A stretch of DNA of 36,771 bases from an uncultured Acidimicrobiales bacterium (GCA_937942965.1 CALDGN010000315.1:1-36771), one strand, 5' to 3'; counted from the first letter of the stretch, positions 1 to 7,403 are shown. The notes: generated by a model not told the origin, from the sequence alone. A program made the numbers and translations.

Positions 1-6
1 GAGAGA

Positions 7-118
7 TGAGCTATTGCGGCCATAGCTCACGGTGAATCGCTAGGAAAGCGATGCTTAATAGGTCTGTGAAGCTAGCCGTCGTCTAGTGCACATGGTTCGA
101 CACCTGTCCGATTGGCCC
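7..118 (+). other. Structured non-coding segment with degenerate tRNA-like 3' half
   Basis: This segment has no convincing ORF but several perfect stems. TGAGCTAT (7-14) pairs with ATAGCTCA (22-29) around a 7-nt loop, and ATCGCT (36-41) pairs with AGCGAT (47-52) around AGGAA. At 90-107 a T-arm-like hairpin has the loop TTCGACA (96-102) closed by GG/CC and ACA/TGT with a bulged T at 93. A partial acceptor-like pairing AATCG (35-39) with CGATT (109-113), followed by TA at 41-42, would span a tRNA-sized unit, but it competes with the second hairpin, and the D and anticodon arms pair poorly. CTGTGAA at 64-70 resembles an anticodon loop (GTG), but its stem is weak. It could be a decayed tRNA, a small RNA or the 3' flank of pyrE. 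Confidence 0.25.
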
Positions 119-153
119 AACAGGGGCCACCGCATTGCGCAGCAGTCCGGGGA

Positions 154-831
154 CTACGCACCCCACTCGGCGAGATAGCCGCGCATTGCCTCGGCAAGCT
201 GGGGCGTCAACACGACGGTTCCGTCGAGCTCGCGGCCCTCGAGGTGCTCGATCACCTCGTGCACCGACACGATCGCGAAGGTGTCCATCTCGAACTCACG
301 GCCGAGCTGCACGAGCGCCGTCTCGTCCGTCGTGTGGCGTTCGGACCGGTCGACTGAGATCACGAGGCCGTGCAGCTCGACATCGGCAACGGCTCGCAGT
401 AGCGGCTCGGTTTCGCGGATCGAGGTGCCCGCGGTCGTGACATCTTCGACATAGAGAACACGGTCGCCATCGGCAGGTGTGTGGCCGACGAGCATGCCGC
501 CCTCGCCGTGATCTTTGGCTTCTTTGCGATCGAAGGTGAACGCGATGTCACGGCCGCGGCGAGCGAGCGCCACCGCGGTCGTGACCACCAGCGGGATGCC
601 CTTGTAGGCAGGGCCGAAGAGCACGTCGGGCGCTTGGCCTGACGCATCGACTTGCGCTTCGATCGCGTCGGCGTAGAACTCTCCGAGACGGTCCATCTGG
701 GCCCCGGTGCGATACCGGCCCGTGTTCACGAAGTACGGCGTGTTCCGGCCGCTCTTGGTCACGAAGTCGCCGAACGTCAGGACCCCTGACGCGACCATGA
801 ACTCGATGAATTCCTGCTTGTATCGCTCCAC
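154..831 (-). CDS. pyrE: Orotate phosphoribosyltransferase
   Basis: This 225-residue protein is predicted to transfer ribose-5-phosphate from PRPP to orotate, giving OMP in cytosolic de novo pyrimidine synthesis. The family signature is clear: the PRPP loop VLYVEDVTTAGTS at residues 125-137 with the paired acidic residues ED, the GPAYKG pyrophosphate loop at 73-78, and the flexible catalytic loop DRKEAKDHGEGG at 101-112. The length is normal. The only usable start in this frame is GTG at 831. The frame stays open back to the stop codon of the upstream kinase gene at 889-891, so upstream residues resembling coding sequence cannot be reached from a standard start. It lies 57 nt downstream of the kinase gene on the same strand and is probably co-transcribed with it. 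Confidence 0.93.
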   Translation of the reverse strand: MERYKQEFIEFMVASGVLTFGDFVTKSGRNTPYFVNTGRYRTGAQMDRLGEFYADAIEAQVDASGQAPDVLFGPAYKGIPLVVTTAVALARRGRDIAFTFDRKEAKDHGEGGMLVGHTPADGDRVLYVEDVTTAGTSIRETEPLLRAVADVELHGLVISVDRSERHTTDETALVQLGREFEMDTFAIVSVHEVIEHLEGRELDGTVVLTPQLAEAMRGYLAEWGA

Positions 832-888
832 GAAGCGAGTCTTCCAGATGCTCTCGCCCGAGGCACGGACACACGCCGAGTCTGGGAG

Positions 889-1713
889 CTAGCCGGTCTG
901 GGTCAGGGCGTCGGTGTGGTCGGTGATCCAGGCGACGGTCTCACGGTTCGTTGCCTCGTAGCCACTCGCGATCATCTGCTGGAACCCGACGTTGCCGCCA
1001 TCGGCGAGGGCTCGCACATTGGTGCGTGCCTGGTCGAGAAACGCGATGCCTTGTGCGACCACGTAGGCACGGTCGTCCTCGTCGAGCTCGTGCACGTCAC
1101 AGATGATCCGGAAGCGCCGCACTCGATCGAGCTCGACAGCTTCGGCCGCGTTCTCGCCGCCAAACGGCACCCAGTGTCGAGCCAGCACGGCGATGTCGAA
1201 GCGTGGGTCGACCGGAGCGACGTAGTCGAAGTCGACGAAGCCGGTCACGCGGCGCGTGTCAATGTCGACGATGACATTCGAAAGGCAAAGGTCGTTGTGG
1301 CAGAACGAGGCACCTTTGGACCCAGCGGGGAAGTAGTTGCCGCCAGAAACGGCCCACGTCGCGTCGGGCAGGGCGATGTAGTCCCGTGCAGCACGTTGCA
1401 GGTCTCGCTGACGCTCAGCAACGTCGATGAGCAGTCCCTCGTCGAAAGCCCACGACGGGTACGGCGAGGTCGGAGCCTGCCCTGGGATGTAGCTCAGGCG
1501 CTGACGGCCTTGGTCGTCGGAGCCAAGCGGCGTCGGCCCAAGGTCGCAGCCCTGGTTCTGCAGATACTCGAGGAAGTGCGCAACGAAAGGGCTCTGCGGA
1601 TGCGTGGGCCGAGCAACCTCGTCGCCGATGCGCACGACACTGCCGACATTGGCCCGCCCGCCGATGAGCGGGATTTCGGCTGGCTCAGTCACGGTCCCAG
1701 TCTGGCGCCCCAT
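889..1713 (-). CDS. Aminoglycoside phosphotransferase (APH/choline kinase)-fold protein
   Basis: This 274-residue cytosolic kinase-fold protein carries the catalytic loop HNDLCLSN at residues 139-146 (Asp141 as base, Asn146 as metal ligand). The DFD-type metal motif follows in GFVDFDYV at 159-165. The N-terminal lobe is short, and a Gly-rich stretch IGGRANVGS lies near residue 17. The family phosphorylates small hydroxylated molecules such as aminoglycosides, choline, homoserine or sugars. The substrate cannot be read from the sequence, and an antibiotic-resistance role is not implied. The start ATG at 1713 is the furthest upstream choice; a GTG at 1692 is an alternative. It is followed by pyrE on the same strand after 57 nt, and the unknown gene at 1747-2598 lies 33 nt upstream, so the three may form one transcript. 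Confidence 0.8.
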   Translation of the reverse strand: MGRQTGTVTEPAEIPLIGGRANVGSVVRIGDEVARPTHPQSPFVAHFLEYLQNQGCDLGPTPLGSDDQGRQRLSYIPGQAPTSPYPSWAFDEGLLIDVAERQRDLQRAARDYIALPDATWAVSGGNYFPAGSKGASFCHNDLCLSNVIVDIDTRRVTGFVDFDYVAPVDPRFDIAVLARHWVPFGGENAAEAVELDRVRRFRIICDVHELDEDDRAYVVAQGIAFLDQARTNVRALADGGNVGFQQMIASGYEATNRETVAWITDHTDALTQTG

Positions 1714-1746
1714 CTCGAGGACGCGTGGGTTTCGCGGTACTGGACT

Positions 1747-2598
1747 TCAGCGAGAAGCGGAGTCCGCTGGCGTGAGCGAGAACAGTTCGTCGCGAAGCGG
1801 GGCGAGCGGCCCTTGGGCCACGCGTACGAGGAACCGACGTGCCGTCGTGAACTCGCGTGCCATGTCGCTGAGCGTCTCTCGCATCGTGCGATGCAACAGG
1901 TTCTGGCTGGCCATGCGGTACCAGATCGGACCGAACTCGAGATAGGCATCGAGCTGGGTGTTCATCGACGGGCGAAGTTCGCTAAGGACGCCGCGCACGG
2001 CCTTGGGCAGAACAAGTTCGAGTGTTTCGATCGTCTCGGCTGTCAAGGGCACACTCGCTGCGCCGGCAGGGTCGATGCTGGCCGCAAACAGGGCCTCGTC
2101 GCCGAGGAGCCGCAGGGCACCAGCGCGCTCGGTCTCGGCGACCTCGGCACACAGCGTGAGCAGTTCGTGGAGGCGTTCCGGCGAGCCAGGTCGATGAGGC
2201 GCCAGATCGAACCCATCAAGCCCGGCGAAACTGACGTCAGCCGGAAGGTGGGTTGCGAGGAGATCGACCATAAAGGTCTGGAACGGCCCCTGTCCTGCAA
2301 ATCGCAGCAGCGGGAGGTCGACCGGTGAGTCATCTCGTGCGGTCCAACCCGCCGAACAGATCTGCTCGGCGACACGATGGACCGAGATGGCGATCATGAG
2401 TCGGCGATGGGACAGATCGACGCCGAGCGGGCTGCGGGTGAGCAGACGGGCTGCTTCCGCGGAGCCGAGGGCGACGCGGATGCCGTTAGGACGCTCAGCA
2501 AAGAACCGGCTGGCGTCGGCCCGCGAGGCCATGCCAGTGGTTTCCGCCAAGATACCCAGCGCATTGGGATCGAGAAGCTCGAGATAGTCCGAGGACAC
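1747..2598 (-). CDS. Unknown actinobacterial protein
   Basis: I do not recognise this 283-residue protein. It has no signal peptide, no membrane segment and no obvious catalytic motif. It looks soluble and mostly helical, rich in Ala, Leu and Arg, with an Arg-rich C-terminal half. The GTG start at 2598 is supported by a TAGGCT hexamer ending 6 nt upstream (2605-2610), which would give a leaderless mRNA. Codon use is like that of its neighbours, and a frame this long with normal composition makes it a real gene. It heads the minus-strand run with the kinase and pyrE, and is divergent from the lipoprotein gene at 2698, so the 99-bp gap holds both promoters. Confidence 0.75.
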   Translation of the reverse strand: MSSDYLELLDPNALGILAETTGMASRADASRFFAERPNGIRVALGSAEAARLLTRSPLGVDLSHRRLMIAISVHRVAEQICSAGWTARDDSPVDLPLLRFAGQGPFQTFMVDLLATHLPADVSFAGLDGFDLAPHRPGSPERLHELLTLCAEVAETERAGALRLLGDEALFAASIDPAGAASVPLTAETIETLELVLPKAVRGVLSELRPSMNTQLDAYLEFGPIWYRMASQNLLHRTMRETLSDMAREFTTARRFLVRVAQGPLAPLRDELFSLTPADSASR

Positions 2599-2604
2599 GA
2601 CGTA

Positions 2605-2610
2605 AGCCTA
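2605..2610 (-). promoter_or_regulatory. -10 hexamer TAGGCT, leaderless start of gene 1747-2598
   Basis: On the minus strand TAGGCT is followed by six bases and then the GTG start at 2598. TAnnnT at this distance is the usual arrangement for leaderless transcripts in actinobacteria. No good -35 box is seen. Confidence 0.5.
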
Positions 2611-2652
2611 CGGGTGAGGTTCCGATCGTTGTAAGGGCCATCCTGCTCATGT

Positions 2653-2677
2653 TGGGGGACACCAAATGGCTTCCCCA
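2653..2677. promoter_or_regulatory. Imperfect inverted repeat, possible operator
   Basis: TGGGGGA (2653-2659) faces TTCCCCA (2671-2677), six of seven pairs, with a partly symmetric centre CCAAATGG. It ends 6 bp before the predicted -10 box at 2684 in the divergent intergenic region, a fair position for a repressor site. No factor can be assigned. Confidence 0.25.
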
Positions 2678-2683
2678 GCCCAG

Positions 2684-2689
2684 TATCGT
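2684..2689 (+). promoter_or_regulatory. -10 hexamer TATCGT for lipoprotein gene 2698
   Basis: TATCGT ends 8 nt before the GTG start at 2698, so the transcript would have a leader of about one or two bases at most. No clear Shine-Dalgarno sequence precedes this GTG, which fits leaderless initiation. Confidence 0.45.
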
Positions 2690-2697
2690 CGGGCCCT

Positions 2698-3822
2698 GTG
2701 AGGGCTTGGAGTTTGGTGTGTTTGCGCTGGTTGCGCGCAGGCCAAGATCGCCCCAAAAGCGTTGGAATCTCAGGGATCTCCGTGGCCCTCGGATGTGTTC
2801 TCTTGTTCGCTGCTGGGTGCAGCAGCACACCCCAACGAATACCCGTTCCTGTCACTGAGCCGACAGTGGATCAAAACAGTGCCGAAACGGTTGTGGTCAC
2901 GCCGTCACCTACGGTGACATCTACGCCGGTTCCGACGCTCGATGATGACCCAATCGATTCCGTGACCACCGTCGACGCCGGGTCGGTCGTGACCGATGCA
3001 GCCGGCAACCAGGTTGCGGTTCACGCCGTTCGGGCCCTGCCCGCCGAGCTGCTCGTGCGGCCCGAAGACCAAGTGCGCATCGGCCGAGCCGCAGCGATGG
3101 ACATCAGCATGTGCCGATCCGGCGCGCTCGCGACCGCCGATGCCGCAAGCATCGAGTTCGCCGTCGTCGAGGCCGACAACGCGCCGCTCAGCGGCCTTGA
3201 GCCGCTCCCGGGGACGATCCCGCTCGTTGCGCCAGGCTTCGACCTGCCCGAGGCCGGGGCCTGCTCGCGTGGCTGGATCGCCGTCCATGTCGACAGCCTC
3301 GACGGCGACGTCGGACGCTATGTAATCGTCGTCAGCGGCGACGATGGTATGGAACGCCACGTCTACCAATGGTCCGAGCTCTCCGATGGTGACCTCGATC
3401 CCGCCGAGCAGCTGTTCGAACGCGGCGAGACCGTCACGTTCAACCAGGGGCCACTTGTCGGCACCACGATCGAACTCCAGGGCTGGGCAGAGCTCATCGG
3501 AGCCGAATCGCCAGCTGGGACCCGCCAGGTCGGGGTCTTGCTCGAGGTTTGCACCGCGACCGAAGACTGGCCCGAGTTCGGGCTCGGCGTCGATGGCTGG
3601 AACCTCATCACTGTCTCCGATCCAGCCGACCGGCTCGGAGCCGACCCGCTCGCGCCACTCACGGGCGGTTGCTTCGAGGACTGGGTCGAGTTCGCGGTCC
3701 CGTTCGGTCAGCGACCAACCGGGTTCACCGCCAGCGACGGCATCGACCGGGTCGACGGCGTCGCCGCATGGACGCTTGAGCGAGCGGCCATCGATGCGCC
3801 GGTCCTCGGCGGCGACGGATGA
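2698..3822 (+). CDS. Predicted lipoprotein of unknown function
   Basis: This 374-residue protein has a lipoprotein signal: a basic N-terminus (Arg/Lys up to residue 20), a hydrophobic core at about 21-38, and the lipobox FAAGC with Cys41 as acylation site. After cleavage comes a Pro/Thr/Val-rich linker at about 45-80 and then a globular part of about 290 residues rich in beta-prone and acidic stretches, with several Cys. I do not recognise the domain. GTG at 2698 is chosen because a TATCGT hexamer lies 8 nt upstream; a GTG just before the hydrophobic core would remove most of the basic region. The next lipoprotein gene starts at or before the stop, so the two are surely co-transcribed and probably act together at the outer face of the membrane. 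Confidence 0.8.
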   Translation: MRAWSLVCLRWLRAGQDRPKSVGISGISVALGCVLLFAAGCSSTPQRIPVPVTEPTVDQNSAETVVVTPSPTVTSTPVPTLDDDPIDSVTTVDAGSVVTDAAGNQVAVHAVRALPAELLVRPEDQVRIGRAAAMDISMCRSGALATADAASIEFAVVEADNAPLSGLEPLPGTIPLVAPGFDLPEAGACSRGWIAVHVDSLDGDVGRYVIVVSGDDGMERHVYQWSELSDGDLDPAEQLFERGETVTFNQGPLVGTTIELQGWAELIGAESPAGTRQVGVLLEVCTATEDWPEFGLGVDGWNLITVSDPADRLGADPLAPLTGGCFEDWVEFAVPFGQRPTGFTASDGIDRVDGVAAWTLERAAIDAPVLGGDG

Positions 3823-3826
3823 CGTA

Positions 3827-5359
3827 GTGGCGTCGGCGGGCTGGCGGCGGGCGGCTGCCTTCTTGGCGATCGCTGGCGCGGTCGCGAGTTGCAGCGGCGG
3901 AAGCGAATCGAGCACGCCCGTCGATCCCGACGCGCCCGTTGCGCTCGCGACCACCGAGCCGCTTGCTGCGGTTGTGCCCACGGCGACGGTCGTGCCGACG
4001 CCGGCGCCCACACCGACGCCGACGTTCCAGGGGTGGGTCGACCCGGCCACGGTCGGGCAAAACGTGGGCGAGTTCGACGGCCTACTGACCTTCCGGGGCA
4101 ACCCGACCAGAACCTTCTATGGCAAAGGTCCCGTGCCTTCGAACCCGTCGGTGCAATGGCGTTTCGGTGCGCCCGATGAACTCTGCTCGTTCAGCATCGT
4201 CGGTGGTGAGTCGAGCAAGTGGTGCGGCACCGGCTGGACCGGACAACCAGCGATCTTTGACTACGACGAGCGGCGCTGGGTGGTCTTTGGTTCCTACGCA
4301 CCGGCGCTGCACTTCCTCGACGCATCGACGGGGGAGCGGTTGCTGGCCGACCTTGCGGTCGGCGACCTGATCAAGGGCTCGGTGACGATCGATCCCGAGG
4401 GCTTCCCGCTCGTCTACTTCGGGTCACGCGACGGATTCTTCCGAGTCGTGTCGTTCGACGGGCCGTCACCGGTTGAGTTGTGGCGGCTCGGCGCCGACGA
4501 GGTTTCGCCGACCCTTTGGAACGATGACTGGGATGGCGTCGCTGCGGTCGTCGACGACCATCTGTTCGTCGGCGGCGAGAACTCGAACATTCACATCGTT
4601 CGCCTGAACCGTGGCTACGACGCCGATGGGCGCGTGACGGTGGCCCCTGAGCTGATCTTCAATGCGCCCGGGTGGGACGACGAACTGCTCAACGATCTCG
4701 GCGACAGCAACGTGTCGATCGAGACCGCCGTGACAATCGTGGGCGACACCCTCTGGTTCTCGAACAGCGGGGGACTGGTCCAAGCCTGGGATATTGCTGG
4801 TCTGCGCGACGGTATTGCGCCGACTCGAATCTTCAGGTTCTGGACCGGCGACGACACCGACGCGTCGATCGTGATCGACGACGAAGGATTCGCCTATGTC
4901 GGTGTCGAGATTGAGCGGGCATTCTGGCGTGGCGTGCAGCTCGGTCAGCTGATCAAGCTCGATCCTCGTCGCCCCGACGATCCTGTGGTCTGGAGCCGTG
5001 ACCTCAAGGTGCGGGTTCCCGACGGGGTGTGGGCGACACCAGCGCTGCATCGCGATGTGCTCTACGTGCCGACCAACGAGGGCAACCTGCATGCGATCGA
5101 TCGGGCCACCGGCGAGACCCGGTGGCAGACGAAGCTCCAAGGCCCGGTGTGGTCGTCGCCGGTCGTCGTCGACGATGTGCTCCTGCAGGCCGACTGTGCC
5201 GGAATCATCCATGCCTGGGATGTCGCCGACACGACGATCGAACCGCCGAAGTTGTGGACGATCACGCTGCCGTGGTGCGTCGAGTCGACGCCAGCCGTGT
5301 GGGATGGCCAGATCATCGTCGGCCATCGACGGGGCGAGCTCATCGCCCTCAGTGACTAG
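3827..5359 (+). CDS. PQQ-like beta-propeller lipoprotein
   Basis: From GTG 3827 the 510-residue product begins with a short ideal lipoprotein signal: two Arg, a hydrophobic core and the lipobox VASC with Cys22. A Pro/Thr stalk (PTPAPTPTPT) follows, then propeller blades with repeats such as ALHFLDASTGE, NLHAIDRATGETRW and IIHAWDVADTT. These are typical of PQQ-like (BamB-type) repeats in which each blade ends with a Trp or Asp/Thr-Gly turn. Such domains usually bind partner proteins or act as scaffolds; no enzyme activity is evident. An ATG at 3794 in the same frame overlaps the previous gene by 29 nt and would add an acidic N-terminus, which is less typical of a signal peptide. The gene ends before a strong hairpin at 5397. 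Confidence 0.83.
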   Translation: MASAGWRRAAAFLAIAGAVASCSGGSESSTPVDPDAPVALATTEPLAAVVPTATVVPTPAPTPTPTFQGWVDPATVGQNVGEFDGLLTFRGNPTRTFYGKGPVPSNPSVQWRFGAPDELCSFSIVGGESSKWCGTGWTGQPAIFDYDERRWVVFGSYAPALHFLDASTGERLLADLAVGDLIKGSVTIDPEGFPLVYFGSRDGFFRVVSFDGPSPVELWRLGADEVSPTLWNDDWDGVAAVVDDHLFVGGENSNIHIVRLNRGYDADGRVTVAPELIFNAPGWDDELLNDLGDSNVSIETAVTIVGDTLWFSNSGGLVQAWDIAGLRDGIAPTRIFRFWTGDDTDASIVIDDEGFAYVGVEIERAFWRGVQLGQLIKLDPRRPDDPVVWSRDLKVRVPDGVWATPALHRDVLYVPTNEGNLHAIDRATGETRWQTKLQGPVWSSPVVVDDVLLQADCAGIIHAWDVADTTIEPPKLWTITLPWCVESTPAVWDGQIIVGHRRGELIALSD

Positions 5360-5396
5360 GCGAGGCAATTGGGCGAAGGACTTGGCCAAAAAGGAA

Positions 5397-5429
5397 TTTG
5401 GTTGGAGCGCCTGTGGCACTCCAACCAAA
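5397..5429. terminator. Strong intrinsic hairpin terminator
   Basis: An 11-bp perfect stem TTTGGTTGGAG (5397-5407) with CTCCAACCAAA (5419-5429) is extended inward by GCC/GGC around the loop TGT after one C/A mismatch. It can extend outward by GGAA/TTCC with one bulged base. CCTTTT follows on the plus strand and AAAAA precedes it, so it can work in both directions. It sits 37 nt after the propeller lipoprotein stop, in the gap between convergent genes. Confidence 0.75.
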
Positions 5430-5526
5430 CTTCCGCCTTTTCCGCCTAGCTCCTGCCCTTCGGTCTGTTGAAGGGGAGAGGATTCGCCGCTGTGTGTTCA
5501 TCATCGCAGTCGACCACGCCTCCGTC

Positions 5527-5542
5527 TGTGAATCAGTTCACA
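5527..5542. promoter_or_regulatory. Perfect CRP/GlxR-like palindrome
   Basis: TGTGA, six bases, TCACA: the sequence is TGTGAATCAGTTCACA, a perfect match to the half-sites bound by the CRP/GlxR family. It lies between two convergent genes where no promoter is expected, so it may be a chance match, a hairpin (TGTGAA/TTCACA with a 4-nt loop) or a site serving an unannotated small RNA. Confidence 0.35.
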
Positions 5543-5593
5543 TAGAAGCGGATTTCTGTGATTTTCGTGAACGCAGAGCGTGACGGCGATCAC

Positions 5594-5609
5594 AGGCCCC
5601 GAGGGGCCT
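5594..5609 (-). terminator. Possible GC-rich terminator hairpin after acuI
   Basis: AGGCC (5594-5598) pairs with GGCCT (5605-5609); the central CCGAGG can partly pair as well. It lies 8 nt beyond the stop of the minus-strand reductase gene. There is no T-run, so intrinsic activity is doubtful. The rest of 5430-5616 holds only the CRP-like palindrome. Confidence 0.3.
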
Positions 5610-5616
5610 CGCCTGT

Positions 5617-6615
5617 TCAGCCGCTCACATCGACAACAACTCGACCACGAACTTGGCCCTCAAGGATCTGGGCCGCGGTCGCCGGAACATCGTCGAGACC
5701 GATGTTGGTGGTCATTTCGTCGAGCAGCGATGCGTCGAGATCGTGGGCGAGTCGACTCCACGCTTCGGTACGATCTTCTTGGGAGCGGTACACGCAGTTG
5801 ATGCCGACGAGGGTGACGCCACGCAGGATGAACGGCAGCACCGTGGTCGGCAGGTCCGGTCCTTGGGCGAGTCCGCAGGCAGTGACGACACCGTCATCGT
5901 TCATGCGGGCGAGCACGTTGGCCAGCGTCGCCGAACCGACCGGGTCGACCGCGGCCGCGTACTCGGACTTTTGCAGCGGACGGCCAGCTTCGCTCAACTC
6001 GGCGCGGTCCATAACGGTCGTCGCTCCGAGTCGGCGCAGATAATCGCCCTCGGCCTCGGCCCGGCCGGTCGAGGCCGTGACCTCGTAGCCCAACTTGGAC
6101 AGCAACGCCACGGCAACGCTGCCGACGCCACCGGCCGCGCCGGTCACGAGCACGGCGCCCGAGTCTGGGGTGATGCCCTGCTTCTCGAGGCCAATCACAC
6201 ACAGCATCGCCGTATAGCCGGCGGTGCCGATCGCAGCAGCTTGGCTTGCGGACATGCCATCGGGGACTGCGGTAAGCCACTCGGACTTCATGCGAGCTCG
6301 CTGTGCGAGGCCGCCCCAGTGCGACTCGCCAACGCCGAAGCCGTTGATCGTCACGAGGGTGCCCGGGGCCCAATCCGAAGAGCCGCCATCAGCGACGGTG
6401 CCGACGACATCGACGCCCGGCACCATCGGGTAGCCGTCCTTGGGGACGATGCCGGGCCGGCCCATGACAGCCATGCCGTCCTTGTAGTTCACGGTCGAAT
6501 GGCTGACATCGATCGTGACGTCGCCTTCGGGAAGCTGGTCGTCGGTGAGGTCAGTGATCGAGGCGTCTACTGCGCCGTCGTCGTCTTTGGTCAGGAGGAG
6601 TCCACGAAACGTCAT
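5617..6615 (-). CDS. acuI: AcuI/YhdH-family NADPH-dependent reductase (acryloyl-CoA reductase type)
   Basis: This 332-residue zinc-free medium-chain dehydrogenase matches the AcuI/YhdH branch in its whole layout: N-terminal FRGLLL, STVNYKDGMAV at residues 40-50, PGVDVVGTV at 66-74 and NGFGVGESHWGG at 91-102. The Rossmann loop VTGAAGGVGSVA is at 157-168 and DYLRRLGA at 191-198. Members reduce acryloyl-CoA to propionyl-CoA with NADPH, detoxifying acrylate from DMSP or 3-hydroxypropionate metabolism. The physiological substrate here is not proven. The ATG at 6615 has a TAGGTT hexamer 6 nt upstream. It is divergent from the SDR-fold gene with only 23 bp between start codons, so the two are likely linked in regulation. 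Confidence 0.88.
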   Translation of the reverse strand: MTFRGLLLTKDDDGAVDASITDLTDDQLPEGDVTIDVSHSTVNYKDGMAVMGRPGIVPKDGYPMVPGVDVVGTVADGGSSDWAPGTLVTINGFGVGESHWGGLAQRARMKSEWLTAVPDGMSASQAAAIGTAGYTAMLCVIGLEKQGITPDSGAVLVTGAAGGVGSVAVALLSKLGYEVTASTGRAEAEGDYLRRLGATTVMDRAELSEAGRPLQKSEYAAAVDPVGSATLANVLARMNDDGVVTACGLAQGPDLPTTVLPFILRGVTLVGINCVYRSQEDRTEAWSRLAHDLDASLLDEMTTNIGLDDVPATAAQILEGQVRGRVVVDVSG

Positions 6616-6621
6616 GCTGTG

Positions 6622-6627
6622 AACCTA
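6622..6627 (-). promoter_or_regulatory. -10 hexamer TAGGTT for acuI, overlapping the opposite promoter
   Basis: TAGGTT on the minus strand ends 6 nt before the ATG at 6615, giving a leaderless transcript. Its first two bases share positions 6626-6627 with the plus-strand -10 box of the SDR gene. Confidence 0.5.
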
Positions 6628-6631
6628 GTGT
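6626..6631 (+). promoter_or_regulatory. -10 hexamer TAGTGT for the SDR-fold gene
   Basis: TAGTGT ends 7 nt before the ATG at 6639. It overlaps the divergent -10 box of acuI by two bases, so RNA polymerase could hardly occupy both promoters at once. Confidence 0.5.
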
Positions 6632-6638
6632 CTGACCC

Positions 6639-7364
6639 ATGGCTCGCTTGACTGGGATCACGGTGCTCGCCACCGGTGCTGACGCCGACCTCGGCAAGAC
6701 GACGATTCGCCGGCTCGTTGCCGAAGGTGCGTCGGTCGTTGCCGGAGCGGGACCGAGCCTCGATGACGCTGCGCTCGATGCGCTGGACACCGAGCTCGGT
6801 CCTCGGGTCACGATGGTTGGTCTCGACGTGACCGATGCAACGAGCTGGGACGCCGCAACCGCGCTGGCGTTGAATGAGCATGGGGCGCTCCACGGCCTGG
6901 TGAACTCTGCCTCGACGCTCACGACCGGCCTGATCGCCGACATGGACCCGACGGTGCTGCAATCCATGATCGACGTCAACCTGCTTGGTCCGGCGCTCGG
7001 CATTCGCACCGTTGCCCCGCTGATGCGCAGCGCCGGTGGCGGCGCCATCGTGAACATTGCGTCGACCGAAGCGCTTCGGGGCGCCCGAAACGCAGCGATC
7101 TTCGCGGCCACGAACTGGGGCCTTCGCGGGTTGACCCGCTCGGCTGCCCTTGAGCTCGGCGTCGATGGCATTCGAGTCAATACGGTCTGCCCTTCGATCG
7201 GGCTCATGAGCCCCGGCCAGGGCGAAGCACCGCTACTCGACGGCTCCACCCCTCGTTCGGTGACGATGAGCGATGTCGCCGCGATGGTGGCGTTCTTGCT
7301 GAGCGACGACAGCGCCACATGCACCGGCGGCGACTTCCTCGTCGATGCAGGTGCGACGGCCTAA
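6639..7364 (+). CDS. SDR-fold protein with degenerate catalytic site
   Basis: This 241-residue protein has the classical short-chain dehydrogenase layout: a beta1 nucleotide loop ATGADADLG near residues 11-19, GLDVTD at about 58-63, IVNIAS with the catalytic-type Ser, and the family C-terminus GGDFLVDAGATA. The Tyr-x3-Lys active site is missing. The aligned segment reads FAATNWGLRG, with Phe for Tyr (13 residues after the Ser, the normal spacing) and Asn for Lys. The glycine loop TGxxxGxG also has Asp in place of its middle Gly. Most likely it no longer catalyses the normal SDR reaction and acts in binding or regulation; a changed chemistry is possible. The ATG at 6639 is supported by a -10 box 7 nt upstream. 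Confidence 0.85.
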   Translation: MARLTGITVLATGADADLGKTTIRRLVAEGASVVAGAGPSLDDAALDALDTELGPRVTMVGLDVTDATSWDAATALALNEHGALHGLVNSASTLTTGLIADMDPTVLQSMIDVNLLGPALGIRTVAPLMRSAGGGAIVNIASTEALRGARNAAIFAATNWGLRGLTRSAALELGVDGIRVNTVCPSIGLMSPGQGEAPLLDGSTPRSVTMSDVAAMVAFLLSDDSATCTGGDFLVDAGATA

Positions 7365-7403
7365 CCCGAGTGCCTTGAGACAGACGGCTCGCTCGGGCTG
7401 ACT

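Noticed and set aside
889..1713. Antibiotic resistance gene
   Set aside because: The APH fold is present, but nothing points to an aminoglycoside substrate or to a mobile element; the family is functionally broad.
916..2328. 470-codon open frame on the plus strand across the kinase gene and part of the unknown gene
   Set aside because: It is antisense to two genes with clear family or codon signals; long antisense frames are common in GC-rich DNA, and its product shows no domain.
2905..4101. 398-codon minus-strand frame over the two lipoprotein genes
   Set aside because: Its product is a low-complexity antisense shadow; the plus-strand frames carry proper signal peptides and propeller repeats.
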